Positions 46,695 to 55,039 of a stretch of DNA of 64,000 nucleotides are shown in pieces; within the stretch, counting starts at the first letter, position 1, and every line of letters starts with the position of its first letter. The stretch covers positions 1 through 64,000 of the forward strand of contig NZ_JACJRU010000029.1 in NCBI RefSeq assembly GCF_014697425.1, given 5' to 3'. Both the position numbers and the translations under genes were made by a program. The notes under the pieces were generated by a model. It made no database searches. It saw only the letters and a program-made list of their open reading frames with translations, and was not told the origin of the DNA. The stretch is from Nostoc sp. FACHB-110. GTDB lineage: Bacteria > Cyanobacteriota > Cyanobacteriia > Cyanobacteriales > Nostocaceae.

Positions 46695-46728
46695 GGGGTG
46701 TAGGTTAGAGGTTGTTTTCCCACACCCC
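46695..46728 (+). repeat. Terminator-like repeat (copy 2)
   Basis: 34 bases identical to 32211-32244, again just after a plus-strand gene. Pairing GGGGTGT/ACACCCC gives a hairpin; a second hairpin (ACTTACAAG/CTTGTAAGT, 46730-46753) follows directly. Confidence 0.65.
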
Positions 46729-46807
46729 ATACTTACAAGCCCCTGCTTGTAAGTATGGGGTTCCCTACACCCTTTTCATCCACCTTTTACCCTCAACCAT
46801 TTCTGAT

Positions 46808-49234
46808 TTAAATGATTTTTACCCCGAGAATTTTTAACATTCTCATATCGTTATCAATATTCAGTGCCGTCAACTCTTGCCCCAACAAATAAAATTTACC
46901 TTTAATAGTGACACAACTATCAACATTATTCATCATAATTGTTGCATCTCGTTGATTATTTACACCTTTAAGCAGGAAAATTCCCGCCAAATTAAAACTA
47001 CCGGAAGTAGTTAGTATCTGACTATTAACGCTAGCAATCAAATTCACAAAAGTATAACCAAAAAACTTCAGATTTCCGGCAATACTAGCTGAGTTATTTA
47101 GTTTACCATTCGTACCTTTGCCTAAAGTAACTGTAGCACCATTAAAAGCTAAAATCCCAAAGTTTAAATTGCTATAAGCTTGAAAACCATTTGCGTTGAG
47201 GCGAATACCTAATGCCGAAAATTGTTTGCCAAGTATAATCATATCTCCCACTCCAAAAAGCTGTTTATTTGGAGCATCAAGTTGAAAATCTGGGACATTT
47301 AGATTGAGTAAACTGCCTAAATTAATAGCTGAATTTTTAATGGCAATATTTTGACTGTTAAATGATAAAGTCCCACAACCTAAAGATTGATTAAACGCAG
47401 TAATACTTGCTGTACCTGTAGCACTTTTGGCTGGCAAATCAACTATGAGGCTAGGAACATTCAAACTCAAGAACCCTAATAAATTTAGCTGTACATCTTT
47501 GAGGTTAACACTAGTTTTATTCACATCAAATGTAATTCCTGCCAGAGTATTACCCAAAACAGAAATTTTTCCGTAACCACTACCATTACCAGATTCTCTA
47601 TCAAGATTTAGGGCATCAATATCAATGCTAACGATATTTGCTAAGTTGATGTCAAAGTTTTTAAATGTCGCACTACTAGATGTAATTTTAAATTCAACAT
47701 TGGCAATTTCGTTATCAAAAATCTCTACATATCCATCACCTTGTAAATACTGCTCAGTTGGTGTTACTTTTAATACTAAATCTAAAGTTTCATCATCTGC
47801 ACCTTTAATTTTGATAAAGCCTAAATCAATTTCGCTAACTTTTAATAAACCACTAATATTTTTAAAATCTTTATCGCTGTGCAGAATTAAAATTGCTGCA
47901 TGTCCCCAAGCATTAACTTTACCATTAATTTCTAAGCCTTCTGTAATCTGTTGCCCGGCAATTGTTGTTGGGAAGGGAACATACTTAATTAAAGAATTCA
48001 GTTCACCATCATCATCGCCATCAAGTGGTTCAATAGATAAATTCATCAATTTATCTAAAAATCCTATGGCTTTATTAATTAAATCAATAGAATAACCGAC
48101 TTGTTTGCTAATAAAAGCGGTAACTGGCCCGCGCCACAATTGGATTAAGTTGACTGCTTGGCGAGGATTTAAAATTAATGCTAGTTTTTGCGGATCATTG
48201 GTATCCATGAGGAATGCTACCTCAAGGTCAGTTTGTTGCCATTTCAAATCACCAATGAAGCCAAAATTATCAAAATAAGGAGGTAAATAAGTTCCGCCTC
48301 CTTGAAACCTAACATTGCGAAGTTCAGTTCCTACTAAACCGTAGGGATTACACCATGATTTTTCACTTTTTTGACTAAAAAATGCTGTTAAAGATTCGGG
48401 TTCGAGAGAGAGATTACCAGATAATAAAAGTGGCGGTTCATTTTTTTGGCTGGGATCATAGCCTTGCAAAATTAAATTGCCTGTTAACCCCAAGTTGGGT
48501 TTAAAGTTTGAGCCAATATTTAACCCAACAAGTAAATTATTAAAAGTAGCCTTAAATTGTTTTTGACAAAATAGCTGAATATCACCTGCAATATTACCTA
48601 ATAAGTTCACTTGTCCTACAGGATTAAAGCTAATAATGGCTGTGCAGCTAGAAATACCTAAACTCTTATGAATAAAACCGCCCAAGCTTGGATGAAAATC
48701 ATTAAATTTGATATCGCCAATAAAATTAAATCCTTTGTTTAGGTTAATACAACCTAACTTGGGATGGGTGAAAGAATATCCTCTGTCAGTTAAGATTAAA
48801 TCTGGACTCTTTAATTTTAAATCGCTAATAACAGGTAGTGTATTTGTTAAGTTGCTAAAATTAAAGCCTTTGGGCAATTTATATTGTAATGTTGTTTGTT
48901 TCCCAAAAAATAGTTCGACTTTTTTTTGATTGAGCAAGCCGATAATACTGAGTTCAACTTCTTTTTTGTTTTTAATCAGTCGATATTTTGGGGATTTTAT
49001 AGTAATTTCCCGACTGCCAAATATTTCAGTAATAATTCTCTCAATCAAAGCATTCATGTATGGAACTGTACTATGAATGCCAAAGGTTTTGTCTAAGTTC
49101 AAGAACAAATCTTGACCTAAATCTAAATAAATATCTGAATTGGATGGAACTAACTTTTTATCTTCTAATATTCCCAGTTTTGCTTGCAGATTGTCCGGCA
49201 ATTTAATTACAGCGGCTTCCATGATATTAGACAT
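46808..49234 (-). CDS. Large beta-repeat protein, unknown
   Basis: An 808-residue protein that I do not recognise. The first third is beta-rich with no known motif; residues about 370-450 contain GDLKWQQTDLEVAFLM and an acidic DGDDDGE loop. The last 300 residues hold about five degenerate repeats of roughly 55 residues, each with a Gly-rich strand pair (for example GYGKISVLGNTLAGITF) and a later LLNLNVPDFQLDAP-like segment. Isoleucine, leucine and asparagine are enriched, and cysteines are few. The frame stays open to TTG at 49357, which would add a hydrophobic, signal-like extension of 41 residues; ATG at 49234 is the first ATG. Export depends on which start is used. Possibly a surface or lipid-binding repeat protein. 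Confidence 0.65.
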   Translation of the reverse strand: MSNIMEAAVIKLPDNLQAKLGILEDKKLVPSNSDIYLDLGQDLFLNLDKTFGIHSTVPYMNALIERIITEIFGSREITIKSPKYRLIKNKKEVELSIIGLLNQKKVELFFGKQTTLQYKLPKGFNFSNLTNTLPVISDLKLKSPDLILTDRGYSFTHPKLGCINLNKGFNFIGDIKFNDFHPSLGGFIHKSLGISSCTAIISFNPVGQVNLLGNIAGDIQLFCQKQFKATFNNLLVGLNIGSNFKPNLGLTGNLILQGYDPSQKNEPPLLLSGNLSLEPESLTAFFSQKSEKSWCNPYGLVGTELRNVRFQGGGTYLPPYFDNFGFIGDLKWQQTDLEVAFLMDTNDPQKLALILNPRQAVNLIQLWRGPVTAFISKQVGYSIDLINKAIGFLDKLMNLSIEPLDGDDDGELNSLIKYVPFPTTIAGQQITEGLEINGKVNAWGHAAILILHSDKDFKNISGLLKVSEIDLGFIKIKGADDETLDLVLKVTPTEQYLQGDGYVEIFDNEIANVEFKITSSSATFKNFDINLANIVSIDIDALNLDRESGNGSGYGKISVLGNTLAGITFDVNKTSVNLKDVQLNLLGFLSLNVPSLIVDLPAKSATGTASITAFNQSLGCGTLSFNSQNIAIKNSAINLGSLLNLNVPDFQLDAPNKQLFGVGDMIILGKQFSALGIRLNANGFQAYSNLNFGILAFNGATVTLGKGTNGKLNNSASIAGNLKFFGYTFVNLIASVNSQILTTSGSFNLAGIFLLKGVNNQRDATIMMNNVDSCVTIKGKFYLLGQELTALNIDNDMRMLKILGVKII

Positions 49235-49490
49235 AAGTAAATTCCCACTAAACAGCAGGCTCAATATTAGTGAAAAATCAAGATGGCTGAATATATATTC
49301 TTGGCTTGCTAGACCAAGAGTGCAGCAAAGAATAGTAAATAGTATGACAATAGGCAATTTTAGTCCTTTTGATTTTAACAGCTAAATCTCGTTTTAGGAC
49401 TATGCTGATATTTATTAATAAATTTAAAAATTTGCTAACAATTTTGGCCAGATTATATAGCATTGTCCGCCAAAATCAGGCTATGCTTTT

Positions 49491-50207
49491 TTAATTGTGG
49501 ACTGTGCCATCGGGCATAATTGCACCTTGTAAATCGGCATCAGTGAGAACAGCACCCGTGAGGTCAGCACTTTGCAAGTTAGCTTTTCGTAAAACAGTGC
49601 CACTAAGATTGGCATAACTCAAATCTGCATTTTTTAAACTAGCACCACTAAGGTCTGTTGCGAGATTTCCCCATTGAATTGTGCGACTGAGATTAGCTCG
49701 ACACAATCTCGCATTATCTAAGTTTGCATGATGCATAGAAGCGGCTCTGAGGTCGGCGTAACTTAAATCTGCTCCAGTTAATTTTGCATATCCTAAGTCT
49801 GTGCGTTGGTTGGAACTAGGGCGCAAATCTGCTTGAAATAATAAGCAAAGAGATAAATCAGCATGATTCAAATTAGCTCCGCATAAGCTAGCTTTGATTA
49901 AGTTAGCTTCTTCTAATCGGGTTTGAACTAATTTTGCCCCGGTCAAGTCTGCTTCTCGCAGAATGGCTGCATACAAGTCTGCTTCACTCAAGTCTGTTCC
50001 CCAAAGGATGGCTTCGCTTAAATCGGCTTTTCTTAAACAGGTGCGGCTAAAGTTGCTTTTACCTAACCTTGTTTGGCGTAAGTCTGCATAGCTTAAATCT
50101 GCGCCTGTGAGGTTGGCGTTGGTAAATTCTGCTTCTAAGAGATTAATTCGTTGAAAGTTGCGCTTTCCGGCTGCGTAATGTTTGATAATTTCATCTATAT
50201 TCATCAT
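49491..50207 (-). CDS. Pentapeptide repeat protein
   Basis: A 238-residue protein made almost entirely of A(D/N)LxX pentapeptides from residue 25 to the end, for example ADLSYADLRQTRL and ANLSGTVLRKANL. This predicts a right-handed quadrilateral beta-helix. About 40 repeats are visible. Such proteins are abundant in cyanobacteria; some mimic DNA, most have unknown function. No signal peptide. Confidence 0.93.
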   Translation of the reverse strand: MMNIDEIIKHYAAGKRNFQRINLLEAEFTNANLTGADLSYADLRQTRLGKSNFSRTCLRKADLSEAILWGTDLSEADLYAAILREADLTGAKLVQTRLEEANLIKASLCGANLNHADLSLCLLFQADLRPSSNQRTDLGYAKLTGADLSYADLRAASMHHANLDNARLCRANLSRTIQWGNLATDLSGASLKNADLSYANLSGTVLRKANLQSADLTGAVLTDADLQGAIMPDGTVHN

Positions 50208-50310
50208 TTACTCAACTTTTAATTAAAAACTGAAGATAGCATCAATAATAATTAACTAAATTACAGCTAATTTACTCTGATGTTTTCTGGTTGTAAGTGT
50301 TTGTAATTAC

Positions 50311-51402
50311 TTATCGGGTGAATTCTGCCATCAGTTCTGCGACAGAGATGATCTGCTCGGTTTTACCAATGTTTGTCCCCGAAAAAATTAAACCATTTTC
50401 GATATCTCCACGCGCGGCTTGAGAAAGTGCTTGCAATAAGCAATAAGTTTTTCCTTTGTCTCGACATAAGCATACTTCTAAACAATTAGCAATACAACGC
50501 CGCTCTAAGGTGGATGCGTTAGCTGTGACTTTTTCGGTAAATAAATTACTCAAAGCACGACTGGGTTTTCCGACGGGGCTGGGTACGGTGACAATATCTG
50601 TGATGTTGGCTTGGAGATGACGCACTTTATAACGGATATCAGCATCACATTCTTGGGTGGTAATGAAGCGAGTGCCAATCTGCACACCATTTGCGCCAAT
50701 TTGCATCATCTTCTCTATATCGTGGCGATCGCAAATTCCTCCTGAGACTATCAAAGGTATCATCACACCGATATGCGTGGTTAAATATTCGCGTAGTTGC
50801 GAAATTACGGTTGCAACTGAAAATCCTGGCGTGTTTGCCTGTTCGCATTGGCTAAAATGACCGCCTATCATTTGGCAATTTTCGACAATCAAAGCATCAG
50901 GCAAGCGATGATATCGACTTTGCCAAGTTTGACAAAGATACTTTGCATCATCTACGTTGGCGACGGTGGGCATCAATGCCACATCTGGATAATCTGCAAT
51001 GTAAGTAGGTAAGCTTAGGGGTAATCCGGCGGCGGTGATGATTAAATTTGCGCCTTCGGCGGCGGCGGTTTGCGCTAGTACAGAATAATCTTTGGTCGCA
51101 ACTAAAATATTCACCCCAATGATCCCATCAGGACTGATGTAGCGGGCTTTGGCTAATTCATCTATTAAAGCGAGTTTATTGGCTGTAAAAAAGCTTTGAC
51201 GTTTACGCCTGTCAAAATACGGAGAATCTAACCCTATCCCCAAAGTGGCAATTACTCCCACTCCCCCAGCATTGGCTACAGCCCCAGCTAGATTTGCTCC
51301 CGATACACGGACAGCCATTGCACCTTGCACAATGGGATAGCGCGCGATATGTTTGCCAATCCGTAAGGGATGGAGTGGAGAAGCGATCACAGAATTACTC
51401 AT
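50311..51402 (-). CDS. Nitronate monooxygenase family flavoprotein
   Basis: A 363-residue FMN-dependent TIM-barrel enzyme of the 2-nitropropane dioxygenase type. Seen are PIVQGAMAVRVSGANLAGAVANAGG, phosphate-binding ISGG-like VSGGICD and GANGVQIGTRFI near residue 250. Family members detoxify nitronates or reduce unsaturated thioesters (FabK-like); the reaction here is not defined. A cluster of five cysteines in the C-terminal part (CIANCLEVCLCRDKGKTYC) is notable and could bind metal. The palindrome at 51682-51703, 280 bases upstream, matches one in front of the ArsR-type gene. Confidence 0.85.
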   Translation of the reverse strand: MSNSVIASPLHPLRIGKHIARYPIVQGAMAVRVSGANLAGAVANAGGVGVIATLGIGLDSPYFDRRKRQSFFTANKLALIDELAKARYISPDGIIGVNILVATKDYSVLAQTAAAEGANLIITAAGLPLSLPTYIADYPDVALMPTVANVDDAKYLCQTWQSRYHRLPDALIVENCQMIGGHFSQCEQANTPGFSVATVISQLREYLTTHIGVMIPLIVSGGICDRHDIEKMMQIGANGVQIGTRFITTQECDADIRYKVRHLQANITDIVTVPSPVGKPSRALSNLFTEKVTANASTLERRCIANCLEVCLCRDKGKTYCLLQALSQAARGDIENGLIFSGTNIGKTEQIISVAELMAEFTR

Positions 51403-51681
51403 TCATTAACTAAATAGCTGTGGAGTAATTTTATCATCACTGTGTGACTTCTTAGATACAAGGGTTGAGGGTGTGGTACTAAGAAAAGCTGAAAGCTTGT
51501 GTAGGCACGGTGTAGGGGAAAATTAAGAAAACCAAATATCGAGTACAAACATAAATATTGTCCTTCTTCACTCACCCCACATCCAAAAGCTTTATAGGTA
51601 ATGGATTTAGCGTTATCTTTAGTGCCATTCGGTTTAAGGGTGGGGGCAAGAGGCAAGAAGTTTTTAATACTACTTGACGAA

Positions 51682-51703
51682 TTTATAACTAATTAGTTAT
51701 AAA
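51682..51703. promoter_or_regulatory. Perfect 22-bp palindrome, candidate ArsR operator
   Basis: TTTATAACTAA followed by its exact complement. The same half-site (TTTATAACTAATT) occurs at 52271-52283, in the promoter of the ArsR-family gene, which supports binding by that regulator at both places. Confidence 0.65.
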
Positions 51704-51865
51704 AAATAGCAGTCACTAAGCGAATCTATGCAAGCATGAAAAAATTCTTTGGTTTAAATCTATAAGATTTAAATACCTGTTTAAATCTAACAACGCCAGC
51801 TGGATTCGGGTGACGTATGCCTTAACCCTGTTATTTAGTTTGCACCCCCTGTTGGGGGTGTTTTT
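51704..51865 (+). ncRNA. Candidate small RNA ending in an intrinsic terminator
   Basis: There is no protein-coding gene on the plus strand here, but a strong terminator (stem CACCCCC/GGGGGTG at 51843-51860, followed by TTTTT) points to a plus-strand transcript. Upstream, TTTAAATCT/AGATTTAAA (about 51752-51772) forms another hairpin, and the ArsR-type palindrome lies at the proximal end. Promoter elements were not identified, so this is a hypothesis. Confidence 0.35.
51843..51865 (+). terminator. Intrinsic terminator on the plus strand
   Basis: Seven G-C-rich pairs, CACCCCC and GGGGGTG, loop TGTT, followed by TTTTTC. It lies just past the 3' end of the minus-strand ArsR gene; in that direction it lacks a T-run. 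Confidence 0.75.
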
Positions 51866-51875
51866 CAATGTTTAT

Positions 51876-52238
51876 TTAAAAAATCGCTTTATTAGTGCGT
51901 AGAGATTTCAAACTTTCAGCCTGTTGTAAGATACGTTCACTGATGCGATCGCAGACTAACTCACAAAGCTCAAATATCATTGGGTCTGCAATCTCATAAT
52001 AAGCACTAGTACCTTTAGGCTGACGCGTTAAAATTCCGGCTTGAGTTAATACTTTTAGATGTTTAGACAGATTTGCTTGACCTAAGCCAGTCGCCTCTGC
52101 AATTTCCATCACATTCATCGGCCCTAGCTTGAGACAAGTCACAATTTGTAAGCGACTTACTTCTGATAGCACCTTGAAATAGTCAGCAACAGCCGCAAGA
52201 ATTGTGGGATCGGCGTTAGATGGCTTGATGTTTGGCAT
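51876..52238 (-). CDS. ArsR/SmtB family transcriptional repressor
   Basis: A 120-residue winged-helix protein. VMEIAEATGLGQANLSKHLKVL (residues 43-64) is the recognition helix-turn-helix, and the wing is TRQPKGTSAYYEI. The ELCVCDL metal box of ArsR/SmtB is absent. Cys35 lies before the HTH, and Cys92 and Cys96 in the last helix; a Cys35-Cys96 pair is similar in position to the redox/sulfide-sensing cysteines of BigR/SqrR, so a thiol or sulfide switch is possible (inference). It is likely autoregulated through the site at 52271 and may control the nitronate monooxygenase gene. Confidence 0.88.
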   Translation of the reverse strand: MPNIKPSNADPTILAAVADYFKVLSEVSRLQIVTCLKLGPMNVMEIAEATGLGQANLSKHLKVLTQAGILTRQPKGTSAYYEIADPMIFELCELVCDRISERILQQAESLKSLRTNKAIF

Positions 52239-52270
52239 AGGAAAATTTAATCGCCAGCATTAACAATCGT

Positions 52271-52297
52271 TTTATAACTAATTGGTATTATAACTAA
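52271..52297. promoter_or_regulatory. Candidate ArsR operator in the arsR promoter
   Basis: TTTATAACTAATT at 52271-52283 followed by a second TATAACTAA half-site at 52289-52297. It lies 33 bases before the ArsR start, where an autoregulatory site would be expected. Confidence 0.6.
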
Positions 52298-52534
52298 ATG
52301 TCAATTAATTGTAAAAATATAATCGTAGTCGATTATACCTATAAAATGGTGATTTTGGATATCAAGTTTCAAAATATAGGGATAAGAAAGTTTTATAAAT
52401 TCTGCCTTTAAATATCTTGATTATCCATTATTTAAGTTACTTTTTGAATGACAAATCCTTGATGTAGGAATCCTGTTTGATTTTTAAATCTAGTTTTGTG
52501 GGTAGGGAGTAGGGAATAGTTATTTTTACTTTAT

Positions 52535-52653
52535 CAGAACTTACGCAAAATTAGGAAAAACGTAGACGCGCAAGCTGCTTCCCGCAAGGTACTGCAAAGG
52601 GCGCAAAGGAAAAGAAGTTATAAGAGTTTGAGAGAGTTTTTGCGTCAGTCCTA
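52535..52653. repeat. MITE-like element, divergent copy
   Basis: Termini CAGAACTTACGCA and TGCGTCAGTCCTA; the interior is related to the 57373-57480 copy but more diverged. The rest of 52298-52850 is AT-rich and without a gene. Confidence 0.65.
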
Positions 52654-52850
52654 TTTATTAATTAATTAAATGCAGATAACACAAAGAGGACAATTATAGA
52701 GATTAATTTTGTTTGAGATTTTAAATATTATTATTAAGCAACATATAGGTTAATAAAGTCAAAATTACATGAGTTAAATATCACTTTGAAATTAAAAATG
52801 AGGAATCTAAATGTGATAAGAGTACGTTAGTTTGAATCTTTAGAAAATAT

Positions 52851-53930
52851 ATGGGTCAAGGTAAACGAATTGGCATTCTGACTAGTGGAGGAGATTGCTC
52901 TGGTTTGAATGCAGTAATTAGGGCTGTGGTTCATTGTGCTTGTAGAAAAGGCTGGGAAGTCTTTGGAATTCGTCAAGCAACTCTGGGATTAATGGCGCGT
53001 CCACCGCAATGTACAAAACTCGAAATCGAGCAAGTTGATCCACTGTTAACTTCTGGTGGGACAATGTTAGGCACTACAAATAAGGGTGATCCTTTTGCTT
53101 TTCCGATGAGTGATGGGAGTGTGTGCGATCGCTCCCAAGAAATTATTGCCGGCTATCATCAACTAGGTTTAGATGCTTTGATTGGAATTGGTGGCGATGG
53201 GAGTTTAGCAATTTTGCGTCGCCTCGCCCAACAAGGGGGAATTAATTTAGTTGGTATTCCCAAAACAATTGATAATGATATTGGCATTACAGAACACGCA
53301 ATTGGCTTTGATACAGCCGTAAATATTGCCACAGAAGCCCTCGATAGGTTGCATTTTACAGCTGCTTCTCATAGCCGGGTGATGATTTTAGAAGTGATGG
53401 GGCGTGATGCGGGACACATTGCGATCGCGGCGGGAATTGCTGGGGGCGCAGATGTAATTTTAATTCCGGAAATTCCCTACAATCTCGACCACATTTGCTA
53501 CAAGATTAAACAACGCCAAGAAGAAGGGAAAAACTATTGTTTAATTATTGTTTCTGAGGCTGTTAAAACGCAAGATGGTGCGGCTATGACGATGACAAAT
53601 CGTTTAGGGCAATCGCGCTATGGCGGTATCGGTGAATACTTAGCAGACCAAATTAGCGATCGCATTGGTGCAGAAACAAGAGTCACAGTCTTAGGTCATA
53701 TTCAACGCGGTGGTACGGCTTCACCCCTAGATAGACTCGTAGCCTCAGCCTTTGGTGTAGCCGCCGTTAATTTAATTGCCGCAGGTAAATATGACTACAT
53801 GGTGACATGGCAAAATCGCCAAGTTTTTGCCGTACCCATTGCCGAAGCGATCGCTCAATATCGCGCAGTTAACCCAGAAGATACTTTAGTGAAAACTGCT
53901 CGCGGCTTGGGTATTTATTTAGGGGAATAG
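52851..53930 (+). CDS. pfkA: 6-phosphofructokinase
   Basis: A 359-residue PFK of the PFKA superfamily, phosphorylating fructose 6-phosphate. Active-site motifs: GILTSGGDCSGLN, GGDGS (114-118), PKTIDND (137-143) and the substrate-binding MGRDAGHIA; GETRVT-like AETRVTVLGHIQRGG near 285. Gly117 (E. coli Gly104) indicates ATP as the phosphate donor, while Lys138 in place of the second glycine is the residue type found in pyrophosphate-dependent relatives. This mixed pair occurs in several bacterial ATP-PFKs. ATG start. Confidence 0.93.
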   Translation: MGQGKRIGILTSGGDCSGLNAVIRAVVHCACRKGWEVFGIRQATLGLMARPPQCTKLEIEQVDPLLTSGGTMLGTTNKGDPFAFPMSDGSVCDRSQEIIAGYHQLGLDALIGIGGDGSLAILRRLAQQGGINLVGIPKTIDNDIGITEHAIGFDTAVNIATEALDRLHFTAASHSRVMILEVMGRDAGHIAIAAGIAGGADVILIPEIPYNLDHICYKIKQRQEEGKNYCLIIVSEAVKTQDGAAMTMTNRLGQSRYGGIGEYLADQISDRIGAETRVTVLGHIQRGGTASPLDRLVASAFGVAAVNLIAAGKYDYMVTWQNRQVFAVPIAEAIAQYRAVNPEDTLVKTARGLGIYLGE

Positions 53931-53997
53931 GGAATCAAGAGTTACTAATTAATTGTCAATCCTATCAGCATCTTATTACTACACAAAAGTAGCACTA

Positions 53998-54222
53998 TCA
54001 CTCTATCTCTGCATCTTGATTCTCTAAGTTAACCTCAAAAGTCTTACCTTCAATCGTCACGCGATCGCCTTTGACTAATTTTCGTCCGCGGCGCGTTTCC
54101 ACTAAATTATTTACTTGCACATCCCCGCCTTGAATCATCAGTTTGGCTTGTCCACCAGTTGGTGCTATACCCATTAACTTTAAAAACTGACCTAATTTAA
54201 TCGTATTATCCCTGGGTTTCAT
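53998..54222 (-). CDS. Small S4-type RNA-binding protein
   Basis: A 74-residue protein consisting of one S4 domain: LGQFLKLMGIAPTGGQAKLMI, GGDVQVNNLVETRRGRKL and GDRVTIEG. It belongs to the YbcJ/RlbA-like group, thought to bind ribosomal RNA. ATG at 54222 is preferred over TTG at 54237. Confidence 0.87.
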   Translation of the reverse strand: MKPRDNTIKLGQFLKLMGIAPTGGQAKLMIQGGDVQVNNLVETRRGRKLVKGDRVTIEGKTFEVNLENQDAEIE

Positions 54223-54548
54223 AGCCAATAAAAGCACTGCTACTCAATTATAGGTTGAAGAAGTAGCGAGTATTGTGCTGGGAAAATTTTCTGCTGAGTG
54301 CTTATGTATGTCAAGAAGAGGGGTGTGGGGTGTAGGGGAATGACAAAGGTTTTAGGACTTGCCGTGACATGATTCAACACATCTGTGCAGAAAAATAAAA
54401 CTCTTCCCCCCCGCCCCCTTATGGCCTTGATGATAAGTCTGGAACAGGACACGATATTCCTAACTCTGCCTAAGTTAAAGATAAAATTACATTCCGGATA
54501 GGAAGGGGATAAATGAGTTTATGTATAAAAAGAGAACTCTTAACTATT

Positions 54549-55022
54549 ATGATTAACCATATTACAGCTTTAGAATCTTGTTGGTATAATTCTCCTCCTT
54601 GGGGCGAAGTTATGCCTGCATTAGCAGCGCAAATACAAGAAAAAGTCTTTTTAGCTAATTCTGATTTGTCCGGCTATTGCTACGGTGTGCATTGGGAAAA
54701 TCAGGAATGGATTTATGCCATTGTTTGTCTTGGTGAAACACTTTACTTACCCCAGTCCGAATTCTATCCCACCAAAATATTTAATAATATTGTTGTTGCG
54801 CCTCCAGCTTTTGAATTAGGTGATGTAGTGGAGGTAGATTTTAGCGAACAGCCAATGCAGCGCATTATTCAAGGCATTTTTCACCTGAAAAACAGTTGGC
54901 TGTATGCTGTTGAATGGCACTCACCGATTTTAGAAGAAAAACCATCACAACAAAGTAGAATTATTTGGCTGGCTGATGTTGATTTAGTCAGAGCGATGAA
55001 TGAAAAAGGAACTAGAAGCTAA
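54549..55022 (+). CDS. DUF1392 family protein
   Basis: A 157-residue protein typical of Nostocales; the family is recognised from MINHITALESCWYNSPPWG and the later YGVHWENQEWIYAIV and HLKNSWLYAVEWHSP segments, which suggest two similar beta-sheet lobes. Function unknown. ATG at 54549 matches the usual N-terminus; the frame is open to ATG 54513. The aspartoacylase-like gene follows after 17 bases, so they may be co-transcribed. Confidence 0.78.
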   Translation: MINHITALESCWYNSPPWGEVMPALAAQIQEKVFLANSDLSGYCYGVHWENQEWIYAIVCLGETLYLPQSEFYPTKIFNNIVVAPPAFELGDVVEVDFSEQPMQRIIQGIFHLKNSWLYAVEWHSPILEEKPSQQSRIIWLADVDLVRAMNEKGTRS

Positions 55023-55039
55023 GTTATCCCCATTTCTGC

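Noticed and set aside
47625..48095. Plus-strand frame of 156 codons
   Set aside because: Lies antisense within the large beta-repeat gene; it mirrors that gene's biased composition.
51399..51656. Minus-strand frame of 85 codons upstream of the nitronate monooxygenase
   Set aside because: Begins without a good start site, low-complexity composition, and overlaps repeat-like GTGTGG sequence.
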